Shown piece by piece: positions 1-9,338 of a DNA stretch of 64,000 nt (position 1 is the first letter of the stretch; the number at the start of each line of letters is the position of its first letter). Location of the stretch: contig NZ_SORF01000011.1 in NCBI RefSeq assembly GCF_004366795.1, forward strand, positions 1-64,000, written 5' to 3'. Source of the DNA: Alicyclobacillus sacchari (lineage in GTDB: Bacteria; Bacillota; Bacilli; Alicyclobacillales; Alicyclobacillaceae). The notes under the pieces are model-generated. The model was not told the origin of the DNA. It saw only the letters and a program-made list of their open reading frames with translations, and searched no databases. A program made the translations under genes and the position numbers.

Positions 1-117
1 CGAGGGCCATGGTTCATGGCGAAGAACCTGAACAACGCCATGGACAAGGCGTACTTTGAGGCACTTGGTCTGAAGAGTCTTCAGGAAAGGTACTTGCAGC
101 TTCGTAGTGTTTCATGA
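1..117 (+). CDS. ltrA: Group II intron reverse transcriptase/maturase, C-terminal end (partial)
   Basis: Only the last 38 codons are in the window, in frame 1, ending at TGA 115-117. The peptide starts RGPWFMAK and continues with a helical tail rich in Leu and Lys. The RGxWxMA pattern is the usual C-terminal signature of bacterial intron-encoded LtrA-type proteins, which combine reverse transcriptase and maturase (splicing) activity. The stop codon directly abuts the intron's domain V hairpin, as in other group II introns where the ORF lies in domain IV. The RT domain is off the left edge, so activity cannot be judged. Confidence 0.85.
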   Translation, partial: RGPWFMAKNLNNAMDKAYFEALGLKSLQERYLQLRSVS

Positions 118-187
118 ACCGCCGTATGCGGACCCGCATGTACGGTGGTGTGAGAGGTCGGGGGCTAGGCGCCCCCTCCTACTCGAT
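1..187 (+). mobile_element. Group II intron, 3' end (domains V and VI)
   Basis: After the maturase stop there is a domain V-like hairpin at 118-149: nine bases at 118-126 pair with 141-149, a second stem of four pairs 127-130 with 135-138, and the loop is GACC. A short linker leads to a domain VI-like GC hairpin (GGGGGC 160-165 with GCCCCC 171-176). The sequence then ends CTACTCGAT near 187, with an unpaired A suitable as branch point. The order maturase, DV, DVI, 3' splice site is diagnostic. The 5' part is outside the window, and the exact splice site is inferred to within a few bases. Confidence 0.85.
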
Positions 188-421
188 TAGCCGATGATGA
201 AATATCGGTTATTTGCATCCTGCTGATCATGGACGAACCTATTTGACCTGATTGGATTATAGACTTCCAACAATTGAATTGAACGGCGGGGCTGATTGTA
301 CCGTCCTTGCATACGAGTGTCGACTCGGCTGCCGCGATGTCGAATGTGGTGAGCATATCAACTATCTGTCGCTCATAGACTGGTTGCGAGATATGCGCCA
401 GTTCTAAGGAGGCGGTGGACG
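188..421. other. Gap after the intron; no recognised gene
   Basis: This stretch is the 3' exon side of the group II intron. A reading frame from about 282 to a TAA at 405-407 encodes 41 residues ending in LIDWLRDMRQF. It has no start codon with a ribosome site and no family I recognise, so it may be the tail of an interrupted or decayed gene. A Shine-Dalgarno AAGGAGG at 406-412 serves the next gene. Confidence 0.4.
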
Positions 422-1444
422 TTGAACGATACGCGCTTTCATCGCAGCTACACACCAACGAGGCCTTCGTCATCTTCGATTTTAGTCCGTGTCGGCGAGC
501 GTAGTTGGCAGACTGCGCCGAGCGGGTCTGAAACTGTCACTGAACATCAAGCGCAGCGCGTGTTAACGATTGAGAAGTCAGCCACCGCGCCGATCACGCT
601 GCGGGCTATGCGCGAGCGGATTGCCAATGCACAGCGGGAACAACAGGACAGAGAGCGTGCGAATCGCTGGCGCCAATTCGTGCATCTGTGCAGGGAATTG
701 CTGTTTCCAGCAGACGAGGGACGCCTGTGGCCTGGACTTCGTGGGGGGCTGTCCATCGGTATGGCTTTGGGCTGCATCTTCATGGTCCTATTTCATCAAG
801 TCCCCGTCTCTGCAGCTTCTGCGGCGGGACAAGCGGTTGGCGCAAATTCGGGCGTTGTGGCAATGCCAACGAGCACCGAAGCATTGCCTACATCGCCCCA
901 AGCACATGCGGGAATGGAAATGCCAGGGTTAGAGCTTGTTCTTGTCGAAGGAAATAGCAAGGAGCGCATTGGAAGTCAGAAGTACGTATCCGTCCATGAC
1001 AGGCATATCTATGCCATCGCCTTAACCGAAACAGGTGCCGTTTCTTATATCCGGAATGCTGGTCTCGCCTCAAAACATGTTCAAGTTGAAGCCGTACAGC
1101 TAAAGGCCAGGATGGTTCCTGTCTTAGGAACAGTTGACAAATCGACACTCCGCCGCACGGAAGAGTGGCTCTCTGCTTCCGGAAGTGCCCTGCGCAGTTT
1201 AACCGCGTGGCTGTCGGATGGCGGGCGCCAAGCGGACGCAGCCGCTGCGTTGCACACGGCCCTCGCGCTGTATCCGGGTGACATCAACTTGGTCAAGACG
1301 GGTGTCGAGCCGCAATTGCATGCGCTGTATCAATCGCTGGCGGCTGCCGAGAGCGCATTTGCGCATCGCGATCGCGCCGCTGCCATGCGCGATGCCATTC
1401 GGGGATTCGACGATTTTATGAGTTTCCGTGGATTAAGTATGTAA
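422..1444 (+). CDS. Single-pass membrane protein, possible divergent SPOR-type protein
   Basis: Start TTG 422 is chosen because GGAGG (408-412) lies nine bases upstream. The 340-residue product has a polar, basic N-terminal region of about 110 residues, one hydrophobic segment near residues 105-130 ending in an Ala/Ser-rich stretch, and an external C-terminal part. A segment around YAIALTETGAVSYIRNAG looks loosely like the alternating strand-helix pattern of SPOR peptidoglycan-binding domains. In relatives a SPOR-domain gene often sits between folC and maf/radC, so position supports the idea. Sequence similarity is too weak to claim it, and the function is unassigned. Confidence 0.6.
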   Translation: MNDTRFHRSYTPTRPSSSSILVRVGERSWQTAPSGSETVTEHQAQRVLTIEKSATAPITLRAMRERIANAQREQQDRERANRWRQFVHLCRELLFPADEGRLWPGLRGGLSIGMALGCIFMVLFHQVPVSAASAAGQAVGANSGVVAMPTSTEALPTSPQAHAGMEMPGLELVLVEGNSKERIGSQKYVSVHDRHIYAIALTETGAVSYIRNAGLASKHVQVEAVQLKARMVPVLGTVDKSTLRRTEEWLSASGSALRSLTAWLSDGGRQADAAAALHTALALYPGDINLVKTGVEPQLHALYQSLAAAESAFAHRDRAAAMRDAIRGFDDFMSFRGLSM

Positions 1445-1561
1445 TTTCCGGGATCAAGCATTGACGAATGGTCGGGAACATGGTCACAATAATACCGACA
1501 CAGTTCGCCATGTTCCGAGGAATTGGAACGACTCGGCGAGTGCCAGGTCGAGGGTGAAATT

Positions 1562-1806
1562 GTGTAGAGACGAGGTTGCCATCCGCTCGGCTTGGTGGCG
1601 GTGGCTACCGTAGTTGGGACGTTGGCAGACCATCTCATTTCCTCAGACATTCCCATTCTCAAATCGCAGACAAAGGTTTCATGGCACCTCGGATTGGATC
1701 TCTGCGTTGTGCGTTCTCGATGAACCTGCAATTTACGATCAACTGAGGAACCCTCGTTGGACTTGTCGCCGGTTTGCTATTGGCCTGCAGGGCGAAATAT
1801 TTTTCG
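1562..1806 (+). pseudogene. Broken DUF4321-type small membrane protein gene
   Basis: Translation from 1568 gives RRGCHPLGLVAVATVVGTL, followed by a short polar loop, IPILKS and LGLDLCVV, then a stop at about 1721. The frame starting at 1720 continues with MNLQFTIN, an in-frame TGA at 1744-1746, then GTLVGLVAGLLLA. Joined, these match the DUF4321 pattern as I know it: a basic start, a first membrane helix with a glycine motif, an amphipathic middle ending in an INLGTLVGL-like motif, and a last helix. At least one frameshift, one internal stop and a TAG at codon 2 of the only GTG start break it. DUF4321 genes commonly sit just upstream of maf-radC-mreB in Firmicutes, which fits. Sequencing error cannot be excluded. 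Confidence 0.6.
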
Positions 1807-1909
1807 CGATTCCGTCCGCGACAGTACATATGTTTAATGGATGGGATTTGTATGGACTACCTTTCCTTCGTAATCTATGCGTGAGCAGTTTGAAGGGGTG
1901 GTTGATACG

Positions 1910-2605
1910 ATGGACGGAGAAGCTGTGGTGCAGGCGTACCAAATGGAAGATGGTCCACGGGAACGTTTGTTGCGATTAGGTGCATCTGCCCTGCGTATTG
2001 ACGAATTGTTGGCCTGCATTATGCAATCAGGCAATGGCAGACAAAACGTTTATGCCATCGCGCGGTCGGTGGTCAACCATTTGGGTGGGCTGGATGCACT
2101 TGCAGATATCGAAGTTGCAGAACTGCTACAAATTCCCGGGATTGGTCGAGCGAAAGCTGTGCAAATTGCGGCGGCCGTTGAGCTGGGGCGGAGAATTGCA
2201 CGTAAGCCAGCGACGGAGAAAAGACAAATTCGGACGGCTGATGATGCAGCCAAGTATGTTATGGATAGGATGCGGTATCTTAAAAAGGAACATTTTGTTA
2301 CACTCCTTTTGGACACGCGGCATCGCGTCCTGGCTGAAGATACGTCGTCCATTGGCAGTCTGGACGCCTCGATTGTGCACCCCCGGGAAATATTTCGGCG
2401 TGCGGTGCGGTGCAGCGCCTCGGGAATTTTATGCGTACACAACCATCCAAGTGGAGATCCGTCGCCGAGTCCAGAGGACATTGCGGTGACAAGGCGGCTC
2501 GTTGAAGCCGGAAGGTTGCTGGGAATTGACGTTTTAGATCATATTGTCATCGGAGATGGCAAATATGTCAGTCTTCGTGCAGCAGGCTATTTGGATCACG
2601 GATGA
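1910..2605 (+). CDS. radC: RadC family protein (UPF0758, JAB/MPN domain)
   Basis: The product has an N-terminal helix-hairpin-helix region (LLQIPGIGRAKAVQI) and a C-terminal JAB/MPN metal-binding domain with HNHPSGDPSPSPED, the Zn ligands of the family. Despite its name the family has no proven DNA-repair role in most species. The gene sits directly before mreB as in many Firmicutes. ATG 1910 is preferred because AAGGGG lies about 11 bases upstream. An in-frame ATG at 1877 would add 11 residues but has no ribosome site. Length (231 aa) is normal. Confidence 0.95.
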   Translation: MDGEAVVQAYQMEDGPRERLLRLGASALRIDELLACIMQSGNGRQNVYAIARSVVNHLGGLDALADIEVAELLQIPGIGRAKAVQIAAAVELGRRIARKPATEKRQIRTADDAAKYVMDRMRYLKKEHFVTLLLDTRHRVLAEDTSSIGSLDASIVHPREIFRRAVRCSASGILCVHNHPSGDPSPSPEDIAVTRRLVEAGRLLGIDVLDHIVIGDGKYVSLRAAGYLDHG

Positions 2606-2635
2606 CTATTTGGATCAGGATGAGAGGAGTTTTGA

Positions 2636-3676
<1,041 letters not shown>

Positions 3677-3700
3677 GATTCGAGGGGAAGAGGGATTCGG

Positions 3701-4570
3701 GTGTCCCGTTACCTTACCAGCCGCAGGCTGTTTTTGCTCCTTGGGAGCGTCATTGTACTAATGGTCATTGCGGGTCTGACGCTGGCGCAAAGCGGGCGTC
3801 GGGCCAGCTTCCCTGAGCGCGTTGTCATGGACGTAGAAAATACGGTGGCTGGATGGATTTATCGACCAGTCAGCAAGATTACCGGATTTTTTGCTGGTTT
3901 GAGCGACATGCGCAGCATGTATCAGGAGAACGCTCAGTTAAAACGGGAAATGCAAAAATACCAGGCGTTACGCGCTGAGCTAAGCGACGCTGAAGCGGAA
4001 AATCAGCGGCTTGCTACCATGCTCAACTTTTACAATCGAACAAACAACACGTTGCACGAAATTCCGGCAGCGGTAGTTGGTCGTGAGCCATCCGAGTGGA
4101 ATTCCCAATTGACAATCAATGTCGGAACCGCCGATGGAGTTCAACCCAATATGGCCGTGGTGGCTCCCGATGGCAGCTTGGTCGGTCGTGTGGACACGGT
4201 CGCTGCACATAGTGCGAAGGTCATTCTGATCACTGATACTCAGGTTGGAGACGGGGTGGCGGCCTTGGTGGAGGCTGCAAAGTCGCAACCCTTCGCCGTG
4301 GTCACTGGTTCTGGCGCGAGTGCCGGGGAATTGGCGCTCGACTTCCTTGGACAGATTGTGCAAATGCCGGCCTCTGAACTTGTCGGAGATGAGGTCATCA
4401 CTTCTGGGTTAAGCAACGTGTTTCCGCGAGGACTGGTCATCGGTACCATTACAAAGGTTCAATATGGCGCCCACAATACGGTGAAGTCGGCGATTGTCCA
4501 ACCCGCCGCTCAGATGGACTATCTTCAGGACGTATTTGTCGTGCGGCAATCAGGAAGTGGCACCCCATGA
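3701..4570 (+). CDS. mreC: Rod shape-determining protein MreC
   Basis: Bitopic membrane protein of 289 aa. A short basic N-terminus is followed by one transmembrane helix (about residues 9-29), a coiled coil around residues 70-105 (acidic and Gln/Leu rich), and the two beta domains that bind penicillin-binding proteins and MreB-associated partners. The GTG start at 3701 follows a GAGGGGAAGAGGG purine run. The gene overlaps mreD by four bases (ATGA), implying translational coupling. Confidence 0.95.
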   Translation: MSRYLTSRRLFLLLGSVIVLMVIAGLTLAQSGRRASFPERVVMDVENTVAGWIYRPVSKITGFFAGLSDMRSMYQENAQLKREMQKYQALRAELSDAEAENQRLATMLNFYNRTNNTLHEIPAAVVGREPSEWNSQLTINVGTADGVQPNMAVVAPDGSLVGRVDTVAAHSAKVILITDTQVGDGVAALVEAAKSQPFAVVTGSGASAGELALDFLGQIVQMPASELVGDEVITSGLSNVFPRGLVIGTITKVQYGAHNTVKSAIVQPAAQMDYLQDVFVVRQSGSGTP

Positions 4571-5088
4571 GATGGGTCATGACGTTTATCACCTTGTGGA
4601 TCGGCTTGATTTTGGAGGCGACGGTGTTCCAAATCCCGCCAATGAATGCGATTCATCCCGATTTTGTTCTTGTGATTCTAGTTCTGGTTGCACTCATGCG
4701 CGGGTCGAACACGGCTGTCGTCATGGCCATTCTGATTGGCCTTGTCGATGATGTTTGCTATGGTTCGTTTATTGGTTTGAACGCGTTTGCGTTCGGCATT
4801 GTCGCGTATTTTGCGGCAGCGGTATTTGGGCAATTCCTACAGAGAAACTTGGCGATCACGTTTTTTACGACGGTCGCCTTGACATTTTTGCACACTTGGG
4901 TGACGTACGGGCTGATGCGATTGTTCCAATTGACGGCCGATCCCGCACATTACGCCTTGTCCCAATCCCTACAGACGATGATTGTCAACGGTGTGCTCGT
5001 CCTCCTGTTATATCCTGTCTACGTTAGGTTGCTCCGCGATCGCCGCAGCGGCCGCTATGACACCCGCGGCAGTGTGGATGCAAGTTGA
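4567..5088 (+). CDS. mreD: Rod shape-determining protein MreD
   Basis: Polytopic membrane protein of 173 aa with about five hydrophobic segments and the loop GLVDDVCYGSFIGLNAF, similar to the MreD motif in which acidic and glycine residues follow the second or third helix. It partners MreC in the elongasome. The start overlaps the mreC stop. About 118 bases without a gene separate it from minC. Confidence 0.93.
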   Translation: MRWVMTFITLWIGLILEATVFQIPPMNAIHPDFVLVILVLVALMRGSNTAVVMAILIGLVDDVCYGSFIGLNAFAFGIVAYFAAAVFGQFLQRNLAITFFTTVALTFLHTWVTYGLMRLFQLTADPAHYALSQSLQTMIVNGVLVLLLYPVYVRLLRDRRSGRYDTRGSVDAS

Positions 5089-5206
5089 ATTTTGCCCTCC
5101 TGGGAAATCACTCGCCCAACGGTTTCTTGTGCACATGGAAGGAAAATCGATGTCTGAACGCGAATAGTGCCTGTTGGGCAAGTGCCCACCCTGGAGGGAA
5201 TTGTCG

Positions 5207-5902
5207 TTGATTGTCAACAGTGAAACACTATCCGATGCGAAGCCTCCCGTCACGGTCAAAGGGACCCGCGACGGACTTCTTTTTCTACTAGATGAACAAG
5301 CAGACATGGATCATCTGTGCGAATATCTGCATTCTTTACTTTTCGGGGAGACGGCCAGCATCTTTGACGGCCCTGTTATCGAAGTCGTGGTCGACTATGG
5401 CAAGCGTACGTTGACACCAAAAGAGGTCTGGCGCATTCTCGGTCTCTTTCAAGCGCGCGACAACTTCCTGATCAAAGCATGGGGCGGGGGGACAGAAGCG
5501 CGGCAATCGCTGTTTCAACGTAGGCCATCAGCGCGGACCCAACATATTTACCATGGTCTCGTGCGCTCCGGCCGGCCGCTTATGTTTGACGGGGATGTGG
5601 TCATTATCGGCGACGTCAATCCAAGTGGCCACGTGCAGGCGACCGGTGATATTTACGTGTTTGGTCGCTTGCTTGGCATTGCGCATGCCGGCATGCACGG
5701 AGATACGACGGCAATTATTGCAGCAGCTGAATTTGCCCCGATGCAGTTGCGGATTGCCGACGTGGTAAGCCGTGCACCACAGCTCAAAGCTACCATGGAG
5801 TACGCTTACCTCGAGGATCATCAGATGATGGTTGCCGAAATGAAGCAGTTCGTGACGTGGAACAAAGCTCGACGCAGAAACACGAATCAGGAACGAAGGT
5901 GA
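5207..5902 (+). CDS. minC: Septum site-determining protein MinC
   Basis: FtsZ-polymerisation inhibitor of 231 aa that works with MinD. The N-terminal alpha/beta domain (about 1-105) precedes the C-terminal right-handed beta-helix domain, seen in the repeated Gly/Val pattern VVIIGDVNPSGHVQATGDIYVFG and the LAGIAHAG-like GIAHAG turn. TTG 5207 is chosen over upstream TTG codons because GGAGG (5193-5197) is nine bases away. minD follows after five bases. Confidence 0.93.
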   Translation: MIVNSETLSDAKPPVTVKGTRDGLLFLLDEQADMDHLCEYLHSLLFGETASIFDGPVIEVVVDYGKRTLTPKEVWRILGLFQARDNFLIKAWGGGTEARQSLFQRRPSARTQHIYHGLVRSGRPLMFDGDVVIIGDVNPSGHVQATGDIYVFGRLLGIAHAGMHGDTTAIIAAAEFAPMQLRIADVVSRAPQLKATMEYAYLEDHQMMVAEMKQFVTWNKARRRNTNQERR

Positions 5903-5907
5903 TTGGC

Positions 5908-6702
5908 ATGGGGTCGGTAATCGTAGTCACATCGGGCAAAGGTGGCGTCGGCAAAACGACGACCACGGCCAACATGTCGACAGCACTTGCCCTTCTTGGC
6001 AAGCGGGTATGCATTGTCGACGCCGATATCGGCCTGCGCAATCTCGATGTCGTAATGGGGTTAGAAAACCGGATTATTTATGACATTGTGGATGTCGCGA
6101 ACGGCGATTGTCGGTTGGAGCAGGCCTTGATTCGAGACAAGCGTTTCGAACATCTAACTCTGCTTCCGGCGGCTCAGACCAAGGATAAACGAGCTCTCAC
6201 CGAAGCAAAAATGGTCGATTTGGTGGGGCAATTAATGGCTAATTACGACTATGTCGTGATTGATTGTCCCGCCGGTATCGAGGAAGGATTCAAGGTGGCG
6301 GTGGCGCCAGCTGATTCTGCCATCGTGGTGACCACGCCGGAAAACACCGCGGTTCGCGATGCGGACCGGGTCATCGGCCTGCTTGAACGGGACAAGGTTG
6401 GGGACCCGCGGCTCATTGTCAATCGGATTCGCCCTGACATGGTCAAGCGCGGCGAAATGCTCGATATCGATGAGATCGTCCAGATGCTTGGCTGTGATCT
6501 GTTAGGCGTCGTACCGGATGACGAGGCGGTCATTCGCAATGCAAATCGCGGTGAACCGATTGTCGTGCAACCGAACACACCAGCATCCCTTGCTTATCGC
6601 AATATTGCCCGCAGGATTCTGGGGGAATCAGTGCCCCTCATGCAGTTGGAGGAGAAATCCGGCCTATGGGGCCGCGTCCGTAAGTTCATCGGAGGGCGCT
6701 GA
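5908..6702 (+). CDS. minD: Septum site-determining ATPase MinD
   Basis: ParA/MinD-type ATPase of 264 aa. The deviant Walker A GKGGVGKTT lies at about residues 10-18, with VDADIGLRNLD after it and VIDCPAGIEEGF as Walker B. The C-terminal amphipathic tail that anchors MinD to the membrane is present (LWGRVRKFIGG). ATG 5908 starts the protein directly at the P-loop domain. An ATG at 5857 lies inside minC and would add 17 unrelated residues. Confidence 0.97.
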   Translation: MGSVIVVTSGKGGVGKTTTTANMSTALALLGKRVCIVDADIGLRNLDVVMGLENRIIYDIVDVANGDCRLEQALIRDKRFEHLTLLPAAQTKDKRALTEAKMVDLVGQLMANYDYVVIDCPAGIEEGFKVAVAPADSAIVVTTPENTAVRDADRVIGLLERDKVGDPRLIVNRIRPDMVKRGEMLDIDEIVQMLGCDLLGVVPDDEAVIRNANRGEPIVVQPNTPASLAYRNIARRILGESVPLMQLEEKSGLWGRVRKFIGGR

Positions 6703-6769
6703 CTCAAGAACGTCATACTTGTCCTCCTCAGCACATAACCATGTGGTGAATGTGAGAGGAGGAAGCCTC

Positions 6770-7660
6770 ATGGCGCGGGTGAAGCGGAAGTGGCCTTGGC
6801 ACAGCCCCACCCGGGGACAGGGTGATGAGTGGTCGAATGTGCCGAGGAATACGTCTGGTTTCGGTGGAACAGACGCTGGCGAGCCTGCCCCCAGGCGGTG
6901 GGTCGTCGAAGCCGATGAGGACGGAGGTCTTCACAATCCTCCGGTTTCGCCGTATGGATTTGCGGATGACGACGGGGGTATGCGCCAGGTAGAGAGCGAA
7001 ATCTGGCGACGTCCGCCGATGAGTAGTGGCAAACAGAGTCGCGGACGAAGTTTTGTTCCCGCAACTGGCACGGGGCCGCGCGCACGATTCGGCGCGAATT
7101 GGGCGTGGCAATTGTTTGGTGCCGTCGTCCTGGTGGCGGTGGGGTACACGATTCAACATGACCCGCGGATACCCGCCTCTGTTGCTGCGCGTGCGGTGAG
7201 CGTGTTTGACACCGACTACACGTCTTCCGTACAGCCTTCGATTGATCGCGTCTTTGCCAAGCTACACTTGCGACCACCTTCACTCGAGGCGGTCTCTGGG
7301 CCTATGCATGCTCCGGTGTTTGGTTCAATCGTGGCAGACTATGGGCCGGATCATCCTGAGGTGTGGATTGCCGGCGATGCAGGAGATGTCGTGCAGGCGG
7401 CAGCCTCGGGCACCGTACTAACCGTTGTGAAAACATCAGGTTCCTATTTGATCAAAATCGATCACGGTGCGCTAGGAACCGCGGTGTATAGTGGATTAGC
7501 GAGTGCAAGTGTGCAACCGGACGAATTCGTATCGGCTGGTGAAGCCATTGGCAGATTGCCGTCGACGCCAACACACCCAGTCTTTCGTTTTTCGCTCGTG
7601 AAGGATGGCAAATACGAAAATCCACATCAGTACATCTCGTTCCCAGGAGCCTCGTCATGA
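6770..7660 (+). CDS. spoIVFA: Stage IV sporulation protein FA (degenerate M23/LytM protein)
   Basis: Membrane protein of 296 aa. A long polar N-terminal region, rich in Arg, Pro and Gly, precedes one transmembrane helix near residues 108-125. A C-terminal LytM/M23-like domain follows (VADYGPDHPEVWIAGDAG onward). The catalytic HxxxD histidine and the HxH pair are not kept (FRF stands where HxH should be), so it is not an active endopeptidase. This matches SpoIVFA, which anchors and inhibits the SpoIVFB protease in the outer forespore membrane. GAGAGGAGG precedes ATG 6770. The stop overlaps spoIVFB by four bases. Confidence 0.88.
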   Translation: MARVKRKWPWHSPTRGQGDEWSNVPRNTSGFGGTDAGEPAPRRWVVEADEDGGLHNPPVSPYGFADDDGGMRQVESEIWRRPPMSSGKQSRGRSFVPATGTGPRARFGANWAWQLFGAVVLVAVGYTIQHDPRIPASVAARAVSVFDTDYTSSVQPSIDRVFAKLHLRPPSLEAVSGPMHAPVFGSIVADYGPDHPEVWIAGDAGDVVQAAASGTVLTVVKTSGSYLIKIDHGALGTAVYSGLASASVQPDEFVSAGEAIGRLPSTPTHPVFRFSLVKDGKYENPHQYISFPGASS

Positions 7661-8556
7661 CGGTTCTAGAACGCGTGGAGCGAGTGGTTGGGCGATGGTT
7701 CGGCGTATCGCGGGTGCGAGTGCACCCGCTTTTTGTCGCATTGCTTGTGGCAGCCTACTTTGTGGGCATGTTGAAGCAAGCCTTGTTGCTATTTTTGTTC
7801 GTGTTCCTTCACGAGTGTGGTCATGCCATCGTCGCCAAGCGCTTGGGCTACGAGATTGAGGAGGTCTCGCTCTTGCCATTTGGCGGCGTCGCACAACTCT
7901 CGTATGTTCGCTTGGGTTTTTCCCCGAAATGCGAAGCCTTGGTCGCAATCGCAGGGCCAACCGTCAATTTGCTCTGCTCACTAGTGGCTTTGGCTTTGTA
8001 CGCCGCGGGCGCGATCGACGATCGCATCTACGCCGAGACCGTAGGCCTGAATAGTTGGATTGCCGTGTTCAATTTGCTGCCTGGTCTTCCGCTTGACGGA
8101 GGACGCATTTATCGAGCTGTCCGATCGCGAGAAAAAGGATATGAACCTGCGACGGAGGAGGCGTACCGAATGTCGATCGCGCTTTCTGCAGTTCTCATGT
8201 TCGCTGGTTTAGCTGCGCTGTTTGCTGGTAGGCCGCACATCGGCATCGTCGTCCTGGGTTTATTTTTGTTTGTAACAGCATGGCGTGGTCGGCGCGATTT
8301 ACGTCTCGAGACGATGCGCTTTCTCGATGCCAAGCGGCGGGATGTAGGGTCATCCATGCTGCGTACCCGGGCGCTGGCGGTACCCGCGTCGATTCCGATC
8401 CGCGATGTCGTTGTCCGATTTTCACCGGATCGGTATCATATCGTCTATATCTTACACGAGGATGGCACGGTTGCCAGTCTTGTGGAAGAGCCGGAGTTGC
8501 TCGATGCTGTCTTTGAAGGCAGATGGCTCGAGCCTGTAGCCAACTTGCGGCTCTAA
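7657..8556 (+). CDS. spoIVFB: Stage IV sporulation intramembrane metalloprotease FB
   Basis: M50-type site-2 protease of 299 aa that cleaves pro-sigma-K in the mother cell. HECGH is at residues 52-56 in the second membrane segment and the third zinc ligand lies in LPLDGGR (Asp 147). Several further helices follow. The C-terminal region (RYHIVYILHEDGTVASLVEE) resembles a single CBS half-domain, the ATP-sensing part described for SpoIVFB. The pair FA-FB just upstream of rplU is the B. subtilis arrangement. Confidence 0.95.
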   Translation: MTVLERVERVVGRWFGVSRVRVHPLFVALLVAAYFVGMLKQALLLFLFVFLHECGHAIVAKRLGYEIEEVSLLPFGGVAQLSYVRLGFSPKCEALVAIAGPTVNLLCSLVALALYAAGAIDDRIYAETVGLNSWIAVFNLLPGLPLDGGRIYRAVRSREKGYEPATEEAYRMSIALSAVLMFAGLAALFAGRPHIGIVVLGLFLFVTAWRGRRDLRLETMRFLDAKRRDVGSSMLRTRALAVPASIPIRDVVVRFSPDRYHIVYILHEDGTVASLVEEPELLDAVFEGRWLEPVANLRL

Positions 8557-8562
8557 TTTGCT

Positions 8563-8591
8563 TTGCAAACACTTTTTCTTTGTGATAATAT
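8563..8591 (+). promoter_or_regulatory. Putative sigma-A promoter of the rplU operon
   Basis: TTGCAA (8563-8568) and TAATAT (8586-8591) are separated by 17 bases in an AT-rich patch just after spoIVFB. An alternative -10, GATAAT at 8584, overlaps it. Position before the leader and rplU supports the call. Confidence 0.6.
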
Positions 8592-8592
8592 A

Positions 8593-8660
8593 TTGCGGGT
8601 ATAGCGCTACAACCGCATGGTTCCAGGTTGTAAATGGGTTGCCGCCCATACCTGGAGCAG
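8593..8660 (+). promoter_or_regulatory. Putative L21 autoregulatory mRNA leader
   Basis: The untranslated region before rplU folds well. GCGG 8595-8598 can pair with CCGC 8613-8616. A longer hairpin has CCAGGT 8623-8628 paired with ACCTGG 8650-8655, enclosing ATGGG 8634-8638 paired with CCCAT 8645-8649. Firmicutes carry the L21 leader family in exactly this place, and it is thought to bind L21. I assign it by position and structure, not by a covariance match. Confidence 0.55.
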
Positions 8661-8685
8661 CGAGTCTGAGTGAAGGAGAAAAGAC

Positions 8686-8997
8686 ATGTACGCAATTGTT
8701 GAAACAGGTGGAAAGCAATTTAAGGTTAGCCAGGGTGATACGATTTTCGTCGAAAAACTGGAAGGCGAAGTCGGATCGACCATTGTGCTGGACAAGGTGT
8801 TTCTCGTGCAGGACAATGGGCAAGTGAAGGTTGGTTCGCCGCTGGTTGCTGGGGCGAAAGTGGTGGCAAAGGTCATTGAACATGGGCGTGGGAAAAAGAT
8901 CATCGTCTTTAAGTACAAGTCGAAGAAGAACTACCACAAGAAGCAGGGTCACCGTCAACCGTATACGAAACTGACCATCGAATCGATTGAGGCTTGA
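8686..8997 (+). CDS. rplU: 50S ribosomal protein L21
   Basis: 103 aa starting [14 protein letters not shown], the conserved L21 N-terminus, with the C-terminal signature [28 protein letters not shown] precedes ATG 8686. First gene of the rplU-prp-rpmA operon. Confidence 0.99.
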   Translation: MYAIVETGGKQFKVSQGDTIFVEKLEGEVGSTIVLDKVFLVQDNGQVKVGSPLVAGAKVVAKVIEHGRGKKIIVFKYKSKKNYHKKQGHRQPYTKLTIESIEA

Positions 8998-9317
8998 TGA
9001 TTCAATTTGAGATTGTACAGCGTGGGCGGCATGTCACAGGTTTTCGTGTTCGGGGGCACGCTGGATACGCGGAATCCGGAAATGATATTGTGTGTGCTGC
9101 CGTGAGCGCTTTGGTTTACAATGCCATCAATTCATGCGAACGATTTGCTGGCACAACGTTAGATGTTTCGGACGGTGGGGACGTTCTTGCATGTCGCCTT
9201 CCGAGCCAGCCGTCTGAAGCGGTGCGGTTACTGATGAACAGTTTGTTTTATGGGATTGAACAGATTGCAGAGCAATACCCTGAATTCGTTCGGTTACGCG
9301 CGGTTCAGGCAGAATGA
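8997..9317 (+). CDS. prp: Ribosomal-processing cysteine protease Prp
   Basis: 106 aa, family once called YsxB. The catalytic pair is visible as GHAGYAESGNDIVCAAVSAL (His 21, Cys 33). Prp removes the N-terminal extension of L27 in Firmicutes, and rpmA follows 21 bases downstream with such an extension. ATG 8997 overlaps the last base of the rplU stop, with GAGG just upstream. This suggests coupled translation. Confidence 0.95.
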   Translation: MIQFEIVQRGRHVTGFRVRGHAGYAESGNDIVCAAVSALVYNAINSCERFAGTTLDVSDGGDVLACRLPSQPSEAVRLLMNSLFYGIEQIAEQYPEFVRLRAVQAE

Positions 9318-9338
9318 TCGAAGAAAGGAATGGATGTC

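Noticed and set aside
165-473. Minus-strand open frame of 102 codons at the left end
   Set aside because: It spans the intron domain VI hairpin and the start of the plus-strand gene, has no family features and no ribosome site.
1330-1731. Minus-strand open frame of 133 codons opposite the DUF4321 remnant
   Set aside because: It is antisense to the recognisable remnant and the end of the upstream gene; its composition has the look of a shadow frame.
6518-6769. Upstream extension of the SpoIVFA frame
   Set aside because: It overlaps minD in another frame, and a strong GAGAGGAGG fixes the start at 6770.
6770-7660. Active M23 peptidoglycan endopeptidase
   Set aside because: The catalytic His residues are replaced and the gene precedes spoIVFB, so SpoIVFA is the better call.
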